Source of the DNA: Musa acuminata AAA Group
Lineage: Eukaryota; Streptophyta; Magnoliopsida; Zingiberales; Musaceae
Assembly (NCBI RefSeq): GCF_036884655.1
Contig: NC_088335.1
Span: 38,962,501-39,026,500, forward strand
DNA length: 64,000 nucleotides
Direction: 5' to 3'
Shown piece after piece: positions 1 to 12,224 of this stretch. Numbering within the stretch: position 1 is the stretch's first letter; each line of letters starts with the position of its first letter. The notes beneath the pieces are model-generated. The model did no database searches. It was given only the letters and a program-made list of their open reading frames with translations, and was not told where the DNA came from. Position numbers and translations under genes: made by a program.

Positions 1-168
1 AAATTGAATAATTTAAAAAATAATAAAATTACGTTTTTCTTATTCGTGTTCACGTAAAAAGAATTGAGTTTAAATGTTTCACTTTAAAGATTTTAATATT
101 ATTTTTTAAAATATAAAAATATAATATTAATTATAATTAAATATAAGAAATAATCTATAATTATCCCT
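1..168. mobile_element. Partial MITE copy (right half), cut by window start
   Basis: Positions about 60-168 run parallel to the right half of the complete MITE at 57227-57517. Both share the phrase AAATGTTTCACTTT, then a T-rich tract, an AAATATAA stretch, and an end reading ATAATCTATAATTATCCC against ATAATATATAATTAGCCC. The left half would lie outside the window. The match is by eye and the copy is diverged. Confidence 0.5.
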
Positions 169-310
169 TAGTAAGCTTGATGAACTCAACAAAAAAAATC
201 TCAAAAGGTAGGAAATTTATTCAAAAATATTATAACCAACAGTATAAATCTTTACATGATTCATCATATAGACTGGTCCATGGTTCTTCTTCAGTTGTTA
301 TATCAAGAGG

Positions 311-445
311 TATTTTAGGGATTATGATAAATAAAAAATATTTTTTGAGAAGAAAAAGAGATTACATTTTTTTAAGAATCCCCAAAAAAATATTTTAGGG
401 ATTATGATAAATAAAAAATATTTTTTTTTAAGAAAAAGAGAAATG
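311..445. repeat. 80-bp tandem duplication
   Basis: The phrase TATTTTAGGGATTATGATAA starts at 311 and again at 391, each followed by ATAAAAAATATTTTTT and an AGAAAAAGAGA tract, giving a period of 80 bp. AT-rich and non-coding. The remaining sequence up to the MYB gene shows nothing else I recognise. Confidence 0.75.
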
Positions 446-714
446 AAGACTAAGCAATGAGGGACAATGTTTCTTATTATTATAATAGGACTCTCATTGA
501 TGTACTTAGGAAACTGCAACTCACTGAACACAGAAGGCTGTGAATGAGCAGCCATGTAGGACCAGACTCCAATACAACAAGCATCATTTATCAGGAGGGA
601 CGCAACCCAAAGAACATCCAACACTGGTTCTTAAGTCTTGCACGTCGTTATTACACCATGTCATCCCCCAAAGAGCAGGAAAAAAGAAAGTATTTCTTGT
701 CGTTATACAATTAA

Positions 715-1331
715 TCAGCAGTGATAGATGGCCCTTGCCATGTTCCTCAAGCTCATGTCCATGGTTGCACTGCTTTTGCTATCAAGGTAGAGTTTGTCGA
801 AGGCATCAACCGGACAAGCATGCAATTGGCTAGCCTCATCAAACTCGTATCTCAGTGACGCCTCACCACAAGGTAGCAGCTTCTCATGGAGATGGTTCTC
901 AGAGCTCATATGCTCGCTTCCATAGCCGGTGTGGATGCTGCTGCCATCAGATGAGCTGCAGCTCGGTTGGTCACCTCCAAACATAATGAGATTGCCACTT
1001 TGATACGCTGGGCGTTGGCAAAGAGGGGAAAAGAAGGTTGGTGTAAGAGAATCGAAGAGACTCGGATGGATGGGAATGCCTTCCAGGTCTGGGAATGGAA
1101 CAGCCATCTCAAGGTTCGATGAGAAGGACTGCGTCCGGTAGTGCTGCTGATGATGAGGATTTCTGTGGGATGGCGGTTGGTCAAAGAGCTTTTTCTTCAG
1201 TTTGGTGTTCCAGTAGTTCTTGATGTCATTGTCAGTCCTCCCTGGAAGCTGGCCTGCTATGATTGACCATCTGCACTTGCAAATTAATTTGGCATTTGAG
1301 AAGCATAATGCAGAAGATACTTCTCCTTCAT

Positions 1332-1382
<51 letters not shown>

Positions 1383-1917
1383 GGATGGACTATATATGCG
1401 TATCAAACCCAATTTAGATATAAGCTAAAAGGATGAAATGGGTATGAAATATGTGCAGGGATATAGGAATGCAATCAAATCACCTGCTTCCAATGCTAAC
1501 AAACAGGCTGCAAATGATCCTATCTTCTTCATCAGAGAAGTCCCCATGCTTTATGTTAGGCCTCCAGTAGTTGAGCCATCTCAGCCTGCAACTCTTTCCA
1601 CACCTCCTCAGACCTGTTCACAGTCCAAACAAATCCTCAATATCCATGCAACAGCCATCGAAGAATCCTTCTCTCTACCTCATATGACATCCTAGAACAC
1701 CATATCACTTCAAAAAGGAAGCAGAAATAAACGAGCAGAAGGTAAATACACAAATAAAAACGATAAGACTCCTTGCGTTACCAGCTTTCTGGGGGAGAGC
1801 AATCCAATTTCGACCTGTTCCATGCCTCTCTATGTACTCCTTCAGCTGTTTGTCTTCCTCAGGAGACCAAGTGCCTTTCTTGACCTTTGCCTTGTCACAA
1901 CACGGAGCCCTTCCCAT
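715..1917 (-). CDS. R2R3-MYB transcription factor, subgroup 14 (RAX/MYB36-like)
   Basis: Three exons on the minus strand: 1917-1782, 1613-1484 and 1270-715, with GT-AG introns at the two positions typical of plant R2R3-MYBs and the classic 130-nt second exon. They join in frame to 273 residues. Exon 1 starts [15 protein letters not shown]. The R2 repeat (about residues 14-61) and R3 repeat (about 67-112) are complete, ending [20 protein letters not shown]. The N-terminus, GNWIALP-like segment and SIGSRWSIIA resemble RAX/MYB36/MYB68 proteins, which act in the nucleus in axillary meristem or endodermis development; this assignment rests on recalled family sequences. The C-terminal half is Ser/His-rich without a motif I can name. 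Three normally conserved positions differ: GTWSPEED where GPWSPEED is usual, TGRNW for TGGNW, and NYWRPN for NYLRPN. Intron 2 holds a long AG microsatellite. Confidence 0.9.
1336..1383. repeat. (AG)n microsatellite in MYB intron 2
   Basis: About 24 AG units with one interruption (GGGAG), lying in the intron between MYB exons 2 and 3, 66 bp from the exon 3 acceptor. On the coding strand this is a (CT)n tract. Confidence 0.95.
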
Positions 1918-2030
1918 ATCTCAGATTGTGCTCTTTGTGGATCTCCTCCACTCCCACCCTTTTGCCACCGGAGATTTGAGGCAGCCTAGTCCGGGTTTGG
2001 AATGGACGAGAGGAGAGAGAAGATGAACGA

Positions 2031-2979
2031 TATAGAGGACATTGATTTATAATGAGTGAGTCAAACTAATCAGAATTAATAATAATTTAAGCTAAAAATT
2101 TAATATGATAGTTTATGAGTTATATATATATTATTCGACTATCTTGATATTTACTAATATGATATTATTCTCTTAGTCCTCTTTTTTAATTTCATGAATA
2201 TCTTCTAGCATTCTTTCCCTATTCATATGTGATTTAATTGTCTCCTCCTTACTTATATTTTGCCCGCAACTATAGCTTGATCAATGGTGCGATTAGTTTT
2301 ATCCGTCCTATAAGCTTAACTGTTTAGTATGACTAACTTTTTTTTGTACCATAAAGTTGACTCTGATTAAATCTCTTTCTTTTTTTTCTTTTTCTTTTTT
2401 TTTTTGACCCACTCTTTTTGTTTACAAGGCTCTTATAATAGATGATGAAAATATCATAACGAAGAGTGAGTCAAATTAGTTAGGATTAATGTATATTGAA
2501 TCAAACATTAATCCAATTAAAAAACTTAAGTTGATAGTTTGTAGAATAGACTCAGATATATATCATCTGACGACTCTATCGGATAAAAGTTAATTATATC
2601 ATTGACCAAACTATGGTTGTAGATAAAGTTGGTTACACCACTTACTCTTACTAGGGAGAGAGAATTATGCCATACATGAATAGAAAAAGAATGTTACAAA
2701 ATATTCTTATGTGAAGAGAGATTGAAAAAGAGAACTAAAGGAATAATATCATATTAATGAATATCAAAAGAGTTAGATGATATATAACCAAGTTTAAAGT
2801 TTTGAAATGATGTAATTTACATCACTCATTGTTACTGAATTTCTAAACAAATCAAAGAATAAACTCAGTCATTTCTTTGGTGTCAGATCAGATTAATCGG
2901 ACTTACCATCACCAACTACAAAGAAACTAGGCCTGTTCTTTGGGAGACCCTACATCTGATCTAACCAACCTTGTTGTGG

Positions 2980-3011
<32 letters not shown>

Positions 3012-3600
3012 CCCTCTATTTCTTCTGCTTAGAACAAAAATGCAGGTAAATAGCTTGTGCTACACAAAGTTGTCACTGCCTTCATGCGAGTTTACGTCCG
3101 AGGGTTGTGCAAACAAATGTAAAACACTTAATAGCATACATGATGCTAGAAAATAGACATAGTTAGTTCCACTTATTGTGTTTTAGGTTTCACTTGTAAG
3201 TTCATGTTTATAGCGACTGATAGAGATTATATGCAACATTAAACACTTCAATGAAAGCTTAAAATTTTGGGCATAGTATTTACCTGACTAATTATTTGAT
3301 TATTGTATCACGACATTAATCCACTAAGCTTTGGATTGCATCAATATATTGCACTCTTGACCACCCAATCCTAATTGCTTCATCTACATAAATGAGTCTC
3401 GTAGTAAAGCCTGTTAATCCCTTGACTTGTACCATCGTCTTGCACTGGGATTCTCATATTAACCTTGATAAGCTTCCAGTGAATTGTCCTGGTAATTGCT
3501 TGCGGCCTTCTATTAACCTTGATGATGACTGACGAACAGAGCAACTAGGTTGCGGTTTGGCGATGAATCCTTGGCGTGGATTCTCATGCAGTAGGAAGGA

Positions 3601-3637
<37 letters not shown>

Positions 3638-5080
3638 TCGTCTTTGCTGATTCTGGAAGATATTAATGCTCTTTTTTCCACTAAATCTGTCTCTTCCACA
3701 TCATTAACAGTGAAGAAAGACTATAATTTCTCCACCCGTTCAATATCACAAATGAAGATGGTGACCTCTCCATGAGAAAGGGAAGAAAGGCATGAAGTTA
3801 ATCCAAGGAAAAGTACATCAATAGATTTTGATGGGAAAAAAGAACTTATAAATCTCACAAATACTCGTTGGACTAGCTACACTTGGCCACCAGTCTCCTT
3901 ATCCTAGCCATCACAGTGTGTTGTGTACTATACCCCTAACGTATGCTTTACTGCAACATGTTGTTCTGTAATGTAGACATTATGTTTTGCACAATGTATA
4001 TGCAGAGTAGTGTCAACAAAGTAATACATATGATATTTTTTGTGTGGTTCATTAGCATCTAAACACTAACAATTTATGTCCAAGTTTCTCTCTCTCTGGT
4101 GATGATGATAGGCTTTTCTGATCAGTTCATCTGCTTAAGCATTTCAATAAATAGATTTCATCCACATGATTGGGCATTCATTTTGATGTTGAAGTCTGAA
4201 AGGGTTAAAGATAATGTTATTATAATTTAGATAAGAAGTTTACATTTCATTAGAATTAGAAAATTTGAAAATGATTCAAAGTCTAATATATTTTGAATTG
4301 TAAATATTTAGACTCTTCAGGAACATTAGTCAATTATTTTTAGATTTATTACTTTACTTTTTTATGTTATTTACATCAACTTTCTCTCTCCTCTTTTCTT
4401 ATTTGATCCATATACTCAACAGAAAGTACAAATACTTCTTAGTGTACTGTAGCCATACACAATACATATATGAAGTGTTTGTTGGTAGTTAGAACACAAC
4501 AAAAAAAAAAAAAAGAGACTAAGAGCAAGCATGTTGGAAAAAGAATTCAACCAAAACTCAAAAGAGTTATAGCAATTTGGAACATTTCTAAACCATATGT
4601 ATCTCTTTCAATGGCCCTAAAAAAATAATAGTATCTTGTAGCTTTCAGCATCTAGTTTGGTGGCATCAATGACATACTCTAGTTAGTCCTCCTCAAATAT
4701 ATTAGACAGGATCATGAAAAGACATCTGACTAACAAATTTCCAAGCCCATAGTCTTACGCTACATCAAACCTTGTCTTCATGTATAAACCTAGTTTTTTA
4801 AAGACAATTGATCCAACTATGTTCTGCATGTGTAGTGCCAAATAATTCAACATGCACCCACTAGATTGTCCTTTCAAATTTATCCAAGTTTATTTTAGAA
4901 AAGAAACACACCCAAGTTCTATGTATTTGATGGGAAAGGACATGGTGGCTTTATTTTTAAGGCTAGATTCCTAACTAAGCAGCGGATATAGACAAAGCAT
5001 GAGTATACAATCGTTTTTATAAGGAGCACATTTAGCTTGGATTCATATTTTAATAAGATCAATAATGAGAGTTATAGTCT
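2031..5080. other. Intergenic, AT-rich, no gene seen
   Basis: No coding region or RNA gene recognised. It contains CT and AG microsatellites (about 2980-3006 and 3605-3634), a poly-A run near 4500, and two related stretches beginning GAGTGAGTCAAA at about 2054 and 2463 that suggest an old ~410-bp direct duplication. The 5' leader and promoter of the MYB gene lie at the left end. Confidence 0.6.
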
Positions 5081-5104
5081 ATGCCTGTACGCATGCAACT
5101 TGTG

Positions 5105-5335
5105 CAACCGTTGAAGGATTGCCAAGGAAAGATCAAAGAGCGAAGTTTCTTAAATGTTTTTATAAAGATTAATTGTACTTCTTTGATAAAAGAGTTATGT
5201 TCAAATACGACAGATTTTGAAGGATTCAAAGCTAAGTTTCTTAAATATATATATATATATATATATTTAACGATCGATTGTACTTCTTAATCAAAAGAGT
5301 TAAGTATAAATAGAGTAGATTGGGAGGATTCATTA
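5105..5335. repeat. Degenerate ~110-bp tandem duplication with (AT)n
   Basis: Two diverged copies share AAGTTTCTTAAAT, then ATTGTACTTCTT, AAAAGAGTTA and a GGATTC end. The second copy has gained an (AT)n run (about 5244-5267). Confidence 0.6.
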
Positions 5336-5449
5336 TCCTGAAAATGACTATTATCAAAGCTTAGACTATTAGTGGTTAGAAGATGGGCTTTCCTATTTAT
5401 GATTCTTAAAATATGGACAATCTTGATTATATAAACTGATCCGAATAAA

Positions 5450-6960
5450 CTAAAAATATCTAGGAATAAAAAGTAGAGGTGCTAAGGTACCTGATTAATT
5501 TTATTGACAAAATCAACATGAATTTGAGAGTATGTGTGAAGAAAAACTCATTAAAACTCAAGTTCAAGGGCTTTCCGTAAGACTTTGAGCATAGCAATGC
5601 CTTCATCAGCCTATGATGGGAAAAGGATATAGCAATTTCATATATGGAAAAGAAAAGTTAATATATTGATTAGTGGTTGAAGGGTTTATAGAGTGAAGTT
5701 GTGGGATGGGAAGAAGACCCTCTTAGATTTCGTATCAAAGCAAATAGGATCATCAATGGATGATATCACCTTTTTCCAAAGGGTAGGAGCCTTCTTATTT
5801 TGATGATTACAAAAACAAGAATTATTTTAGTTTAATCAAAGGTGTCATAAGGTAATTGCAATGATGTCTCTAAGAAGTGAGGAGTCAATAGAAGCAAATG
5901 AGGATGATTCAAAACGTCAAGATTTAAGATATCAACTGTCAAAGTTTAGAAAAATCAACTTTGAGATGATACTTAATAGTGTTCCAAAGTCCAAGAGCTA
6001 ATTCATATTCAAAGAAAATGTGCTATGTGAAAACTGTGTAATGCTTGCCAATATCAAAAGTCAATTTGTGAATAAAACAATTTTGATAGATCCTAAGTGG
6101 AAAGTTTGTTTCAAATAAGTTTTCAAAGAAATTTTTTGATTTTAAAATAAACCTTCAAATCTTGTATCACTTTCCAACCAAGCCAAATAAGCTCTTCTTT
6201 AATGTTCGCTCTTCTCAATAAATGAAAAGCATTGTTTAAGAAGAAAATCTAATTTGAACTAAAGAACCAAACTCACTTATTCTTACTGGGGCTAGCAGCT
6301 AGATAGATTTATAGAATTCTTTTTGGTAAGGAAAGGGTGGAATCCATAGTGGATGAGAGGTTTTCTAACCATTATGAGCAATTAGATCAGCCCATTCAGG
6401 TCATAGGAATATTAGATATCTAAGGATCTAAGTGGGATGGAAGTTTCCTCAACATTGTCGATTTATTTTCTAAATCCTATTTTAAAGTTATTAGTAGTTG
6501 TATAAAAAAAATTCAAAAGGGGAGAGAAAGTTATATTTGATAGTTAAAAGGGGGAATAAATATTTAGCACATATGGATTGTGTAACGGTGATTAAATCTT
6601 TAATGCCAAGGTGATTAAATCTTAGTTTTGAAGGTGATAACTTTGTCCAACCTAATAAAATTTAAGTTTGCGACTTTAGAAGTAAGATGGAGGATTTGGT
6701 CAAAATTTTTATATTTATCAAATAATAGATTAGAATAAAATTAATCATCGAGAAAATTAAGGTTGATTTGCTAGCCTAAGAAATGAGATCTTTGGACTAC
6801 ACATTGATTTTTACGAAGGGCTTTATCAATAAGAGAATTTTATAAGCTTAATGAGATTCGAGAGATGGAGATATAGAAACCTAAGTATTTCATAGATTAT
6901 GAGCTTCCGTTATAGTTTGATGATATGTTTGTAGGATTTATTATAATTTTTAAAGGCCGA
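5450..6960 (-). pseudogene. LINE (L1-type) ORF2 relic: RT C-terminus, zf-RVT, RNase H
   Basis: Read on the minus strand with frameshifts, the order is that of plant L1-type ORF2. The RT 'thumb' region KYLGFYISISRISL (about 6840-6890) is followed by TLIFSMINFILIYYL and LGIKDLITVTQSICAKYL (about 6545-6612). A zf-RVT-like segment with HIFFEYELALGLWNTI lies at about 5970-6090, and a type I RNase H-like segment (IAMLKVLRKALELEF, YSQIHVDFVNKIN) at about 5500-5620. Many stops make it non-functional. The piece ends abruptly at 6988 where the LTR of element X begins. The missing upstream ORF2 parts occur on the same strand beyond X (17.5-19.2 kb), so this is probably the 3' part of one split LINE. Confidence 0.75.
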
Positions 6961-6988
6961 GAGAATTTTATATATGACGTATGATATC

Positions 6989-7192
6989 TGTTGGAAAGAA
7001 TAGAAGATAAGAAGAATTATTGAAGAAGCTTTATTTAAGAAGTTTTATTGAAGAATCTTTATTGAAGAAGTTTAAATGCATTAACATGTCCCTCTCATAT
7101 TTATACAGATTAGGAGGGAGAATTTCCCTCAACAGAGTAGAGAGATTTCCTCATATAATTGGGAAAATCTTATCTGCTATCATGCCCCCATA
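6989..7192 (-). repeat. 3' LTR of element X
   Basis: 204 bp, TG...CA ends, TATA-like core near the middle (CATATTTATACAG on the plus strand). On the minus strand it follows a short purine run (TATGGGGGCA) and the codons for KPLARKLFALHRSKIGIL, the usual Copia layout of RNase H end, polypurine tract and LTR. Confidence 0.65.
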
Positions 7193-7275
7193 AGATAGTG
7201 CTCCTATTAAGGATACCAATCTTGGATCGATGCAAAGCAAATAGTTTACGAGCAAGAGGCTTCATAAGTAGGACA
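7190..7275 (-). pseudogene. Copia RNase H C-terminal remnant of element X
   Basis: The minus strand encodes 28 open codons, LMKPLARKLFALHRSKIGIL and eight more, resembling the conserved end of Copia polyproteins (FTKPL...LRSKLGI). It stops next to the polypurine tract and LTR. Everything upstream is lost or replaced by simple repeats. Confidence 0.6.
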
Positions 7276-7279
7276 AGAG

Positions 7280-7563
7280 CATATCGCTGCTGCTGTTGTT
7301 GTTGCTGCGGTTATGACGGTGACGACGACAATTGTAGTAGAGGAGAAAGCTACAATAATGGAGAAAGCTATAGCAATGCTGTAGTGGAGGAAGCCGCAGT
7401 AGAGGTGCAATAGAGGAGGAAGCTGCAATAGAGGAGAAAGCTGCAATGATGATATAGTAAAAGAGAAAGCTACATTAGAGGTGCAGTAGTGGAGAAAGCT
7501 ACAACAGAGGAACAGTAATGCTACAACAGAGGAGGTAGCTGTAGCGATACTATAATAGAAGAG
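7280..7563. repeat. GCTGCTGTT microsatellite plus GAGAAAGCT minisatellite
   Basis: A GCTGCTGTTGTTGTTGCTGC stretch is followed by irregular repeats built from GGAGAAAGCTAC and GTAGAGGAG, roughly 20-30 bp per unit. It gives open frames on both strands with Cys or Glu runs, but these are low-complexity and not credible proteins. Confidence 0.7.
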
Positions 7564-7771
7564 AAAGAAGAATTATTAAAGAAGCTTTATTGATGAAGTT
7601 TTATTGAAGAAGCTTTATTGAATAAGCTTAAATGCATTAATATATCCCTCTCCTATTTATACAGATTAGGAGGGAGGATTTTCCTCAACAAAATAAAGGA
7701 TTTCCCTCAACAAAGTAGAGAGATTTCCTCATATAGTTGGGAAAATCTTATAGCTGATATGAGGAAATTTT

Positions 7772-7783
7772 TGGTATCAGAGC
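7772..7783 (+). other. Primer-binding site of Copia A
   Basis: TGGTATCAGAGC, complementary to the 3' end of plant initiator tRNA-Met, 25 bp upstream of the gag ATG. Confidence 0.8.
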
Positions 7784-7808
7784 CTGGTTTCGGGATCTTT
7801 TGGTAACA

Positions 7809-10800
7809 ATGACAATAACAAAGATCGTTGTCGAGAAATTCGATAGAAATGTCAACTTCGACATGTGGGTAGCTCAAGATGGAGGCCATTCTGGTTCAAG
7901 ACGGAGTTGATTTGGCACTATAGGGAGTTGAGAACATTCCAGATGATACGTCAAAGGAAGATCTTGTGGGTATGGATAAGAAAGCCCGATCAAGCATTAT
8001 TCTAAATCTCTCTGATGAGGTTTTACGAGAGGTAGCTACGGAGACTACGGCTAAGAGCATATGGGACAAGCTTAAAGCCTTGTATATGAAGAGGACAGTG
8101 GAGAATCGTCTCTACTTGAAGCAGAGTTTATATATGCTTCGGATGATTGAAGGTATATCTATACTCTCACATCTTGATAAATTTGATTCCTTAGTTATGG
8201 ATTTGGAGAATATAGATGCGAAAATTGATGACGAGGATAAAACCTTGTTACTTTTGTGTTCTCTTCCCCAATCCTTTAAGTATTTCCATGATACTATAAT
8301 TTATAGAAAAGAAATAATTTCGTATCAAGAAATTAAAATCTGTACTAAAATCTAAGGAACAGATAGATAGGGATATCACTAGGGAAAGTAGAGGGAATCA
8401 AGCTGAGAGTCTGGTTATCAGGGGTAGAATAGATAAAAGGGAATTTGACAGTAGTAGATCTAAATCTAGATTTAAATCCAGACATAGAAATTTGGAGTGC
8501 AGATATTATCATAAAATGGGGCACATTAAGGCTGATTGCTTTAAATTAAAAAATAAATTAAAGCAAAAGGAAAAAATTATTGAGAAAACTACTGAATCCA
8601 CTAAAGCTAGTGTAGTAGCTGATGAGAATGTTGGAAATATTTTCTTTACTACTGATGACAGGATGAGATTTAAAAATGAATAGATTTTAGATTCGGGTTG
8701 TTCTTATCACATGTGTCCCAATAGAGATTTGTTTTCCACATATGAATTTTGTAATGGTGGAATTGTTTTGATGGGCAATAATGTCATGTGTGATGTTGTT
8801 AGCAGAGGCACAATCTGAATTAAAATACATTATGGTATTGTGAGGATGCTCAATAATGTTAGATATGTTCCCGATTTAAAAAAATCTCATCTCTTTAGGT
8901 AACCTAGAGGCTTTTGAGTGTAAATACATAGCTGAATGTGGAGTTATGAAAGTTTCTAGAAGTGCCCTTATTGTTATGAAAGCTTGTAGGTCTGGTAGCT
9001 TGTATATTTTGCAGGGAACTACTGTCATAAGCTCGGTTATAGTCTCATCATCATCATTGTTTGATTCTAACATCATCAAATTATGGCATATGTGTTTGGG
9101 TCATATGAGCGAAAAAAGTTTGAGCATATTAAGCAAAAAGGGTCTTCTTTGTAGATAGAGTACTGGGCCACTGGATTTCTATGAACACTGCATTTTTGGA
9201 AAGCAGAAAAGAGTCGGCTTCAATTCTTTAGTAGTTCACAAAACGAAAGGTACTCTTGACTATATTCATTCAGACCTTTGGGGTACAGCTCGTGTTCAGT
9301 CTAAGGGTGGTGCCAGGTATATATTGACTTTCATTGATGATTATTCCATGAAAGTTTGAGTTTATTTTTTGAGGCATAAAAATGAGATTTTTCTAACCTT
9401 TAAACAATTGAATGCTTTGATTGAGAAGCAAATAGGTAACCAGATTAAGTGGCTTTGAATAGATAATGGTATGAAATTTTATGAATATGACTTTGATGAA
9501 TTCTACAAAAAATGAAGGAATTGTTCGGCATCGCACTATTAGGATGATGTCTCAGCAAAATGGTGTAGCCGAACGTATGAACATAAGACTCTTGGAGAAA
9601 GCAAAATGTATAATCTTAAATATAGGGTTGACAAAGGACTTTTGGGCAGAGGCGATTAATATGGCCTGTTACATTGTCAATCGCGCTCCTTCTGCAGAAC
9701 TTAATTTTAAAGCTTTGGAAGAAGTTTAGTCAGGTACTCCTACTGATTACTCTGATTTAAAAATTTTTGGGTGTTTAGAATACATGCATATAAATAAAGG
9801 AAAATTAGAGTCTCGAGTTAAAAAGTGCATTTTCCTTGGGTATGCTTCTAGGGTGAAAGGATACAGATTATGATGTTATGATCCCAAATCCCCAAAATTT
9901 GTAATCAGTAGAGATGTTACTTTTGATGAATTATCTATGTTATCTTCCAAAGAAGAATCTACTAGTTGTACAAATGATAGTGTGCAGAAGCAAGTGGAGC
10001 TTGAGATTGGTAGCTCTGATTCCTTTCAGTCGAACTCTTTTAACTCAAAGAATGCCAGTAGATGGTCTCGAGTCTACTGACGAAGATGATCCAGAGGAAG
10101 AGTAATATTCCATAGCCAAGGATAGACCATAGAGAGATATTCGACCACCACAAAGATATGCAAATTTGGTTGTATATTCTTTGTCTTTTGCAAAAGAAAC
10201 AAGTGAAGTTGGTGAGCCTACTACATACTCAGATGTAGTTTCTTGTGATAATTCCGCTAATTGGTTGATTGCGATGAATGAAGAAATTAAATCTCTCCAT
10301 CAGAATAGAACTTGGGATCTTGTGAAGCCGCCTTCGGGTAAGAAAATTATTGGATGTAAATGAGTTTTCAAAAGGAAGGAAGATATTCCAAGGGTTGAAG
10401 ATGCAAGATACAAAGTACGATTGATTGCAAAGGGCTATAGTCAGGTACATGGTATTGATTTTAATGATGTATTTTCACCTATTGTTAAACATAGCTCTAT
10501 TCATGTTTTGCTTGCTTTATTTGCCATGTATGATTTGGAATTAGAGCAACTTGATGTCAAAACAGCTTTCTTACATGGTGAACTTAAAGAACAAATTTAC
10601 ATGGAGCAACCTCATGGATTTGAAGTTAACGGTAAGGAAGACCATGTTTGTTTGTTAAGGAAATCATTATACGAATTGAAGTAGTCTCCAAGATAGTGGT
10701 ATAAGAGGTTTGATTCTTTTATATTGGGTCATGGTTACACGAGGAGCATGTATAATAGCTATGTCTACTTCCAGAAGTTAACTGATGGCTCTTTTATGTA

Positions 10801-11742
10801 TTTGTTGCTTTATGTTAATGACATACTTATTGCAATTAAGAATTTATCAGAAATTCATACTTTGAAAATGCAACTGAGTAGTGAATTTGAAATGAAAGAT
10901 TTGGGAGCAGCTAAGAAAATTCTTGGCATGGAGATCAAAAGAGAACGAGGAGTTGGAAAATTAATTCTAACCTTGAAAAATTATCTCGAGAAAGTCTTAA
11001 AGAGGTTTGGCATGAAAAACGCTAAGCCAATGAGTACTCCTCTTGCTAGTCATTTTCAGTTATTTGCTGCTCAGTCACTACAGTCAGTTGAAGAGGAAGA
11101 ATATATGGTGCAAGTTCCATATTCCAGTGCCATCGGTAGTATTATGTATGCAATTGTTTGTACTCATCTAGATATTTCACAAGTAGTCAATGTGGTTAGC
11201 AGATATATGTCTCGCCTGGGTAAAATATATTGGCAAGCTATGGAGTGGATTCTCAGATACTTGCAAGGGACTTCAGATGCTTGTATAGAGTTTGGAAAAA
11301 ATCATGACACTTTGGTTGGTTTCGTCGACTCTGATTATGCTGTAGATCTTGATAAATGAAGATCTTTAACAGGTTATGTTTTTTGCATACAGTTAGTTGG
11401 AAAGCTTCCTTACAACCTGTCATGGCTTTATCTACTATAGAGGCGATCAAAGAAGTTTTATGGTTAAGAGATTTGTTCGACGAATTATGTCTGCATCAAG
11501 GTGTTACTACAATTTACTATAATAGTCAAAGTGCTATTCATGTGACTAAAGACCAGATGTATCATGAGAGGACAAAACACATCGATATGAAGTTTCATTT
11601 TATTCGAGATATCATTGCTGAGGGAAATGCCCTTGTTCAGAAAATTCATATGAAGAACAATCCAGTTAATATGCTTACGAAGCCTCTTCCGGTTTACAAA
11701 TTCAAGCAGTGCTCGGACTTGGTTGGTGTTCATTGTTGGTGA
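7809..11742 (+). pseudogene. Copia gag-pol polyprotein pseudogene (A)
   Basis: Starts at the ATG (MTITKIVVEKFDR) just after the primer-binding site. Order is Copia-type: gag (to about 8600) with a damaged CCHC knuckle (CRYYHKMGHIKADC, second Cys replaced by Tyr); protease LDSGCSYHM (about 8690); integrase with HCIFGKQKR, HSDLWG and RIDNGMKF (9190-9490) and GVAERMN; reverse transcriptase (about 10350-11050); RNase H (about 11330-11700, HERTKHIDMKFHFIRD), ending VGVHCW. The RT catalytic YVDD reads YVND at 10811-10822. Many in-frame stops (e.g. 8681, 8816) and frameshifts show it cannot make a polyprotein. The family is Tork-like by recalled sequence. Confidence 0.9.
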
Positions 11743-11821
11743 TTGCCCACTAGGGCTTTTATGAAGAAGGTGGAGCAAGTTTTGTTAATTGTCAATGTTG
11801 GGACATGCCAAGGTGGAGATT

Positions 11822-12216
11822 TGTTAGTTTGGTAAGTCCCACATAGTCCCACATCGAAAAAATCAAGCTTGTTATCTCTTATTGCAACTATAAATAAGGG
11901 CTTGGGTTTTGAAGCCAACTGCACAACAAGACATAGTTTAATTTTTATTAAGTCCACACTTAGTTAAAATAGTTTGGGTTTATAATTTAGGCTTTTCTTG
12001 TTTAGTAGTTTCAGGTATTTTATGATCTAAGAACATTTTCTTATGGTATTTGTAATTGTCCCTTTTATAGTATAGTTTTGCTCCTCCTCCGTCACGTAGG
12101 TCAATTGACCGAACCACGTAAATCTGGTGTCCTCGTGTCTTTTATTTTTCTACTTTATTATCTTTATTGGGTTGCCAAATTATCCTTTGGTAAATTTTCT
12201 AAAGCCAACTCTAACG
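11822..12216 (+). repeat. 3' LTR of Copia A
   Basis: Begins TGTTAGTTTGGTAAGTCCCAC and ends CTAACG (expected CTAACA). Contains ACTATAAATAAGGG, a likely TATA box, and closely matches the LTR of copy B on the other strand. The next 5 bp (ATATA) resemble the 5 bp left of element X (ATATC), which may be chance. Confidence 0.8.
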
Positions 12217-12224
12217 ATATAGTT

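Larger units (their letters stand above)
7567..12216 (+). mobile_element. Copia LTR retrotransposon A (plus-strand arm of the inverted pair)
   Basis: Layout: an LTR-like 5' flank (about 7567-7766) related to the X LTR; primer-binding site TGGTATCAGAGC at 7772-7783; gag-pol pseudogene 7809-11742; purine tract AAGGTGGAGAT; 3' LTR 11822-12216 beginning TGTTAGTTTGG. The 5' flank does not resemble the 3' LTR. Copy B on the other strand has the same arrangement. Confidence 0.8.

Noticed and set aside
7159..7446. Cys-rich and Ser/Thr-rich ORFs around 7.2-7.45 kb
   Set aside because: They are translations of a GCTGTT microsatellite and the GAGAAAGCT minisatellite.
6984..12221. ATATC/ATATA as target duplication of element A
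   Set aside because: The left 5-mer borders the LTR of X, not of A, and AT-rich 5-mers match easily by chance.
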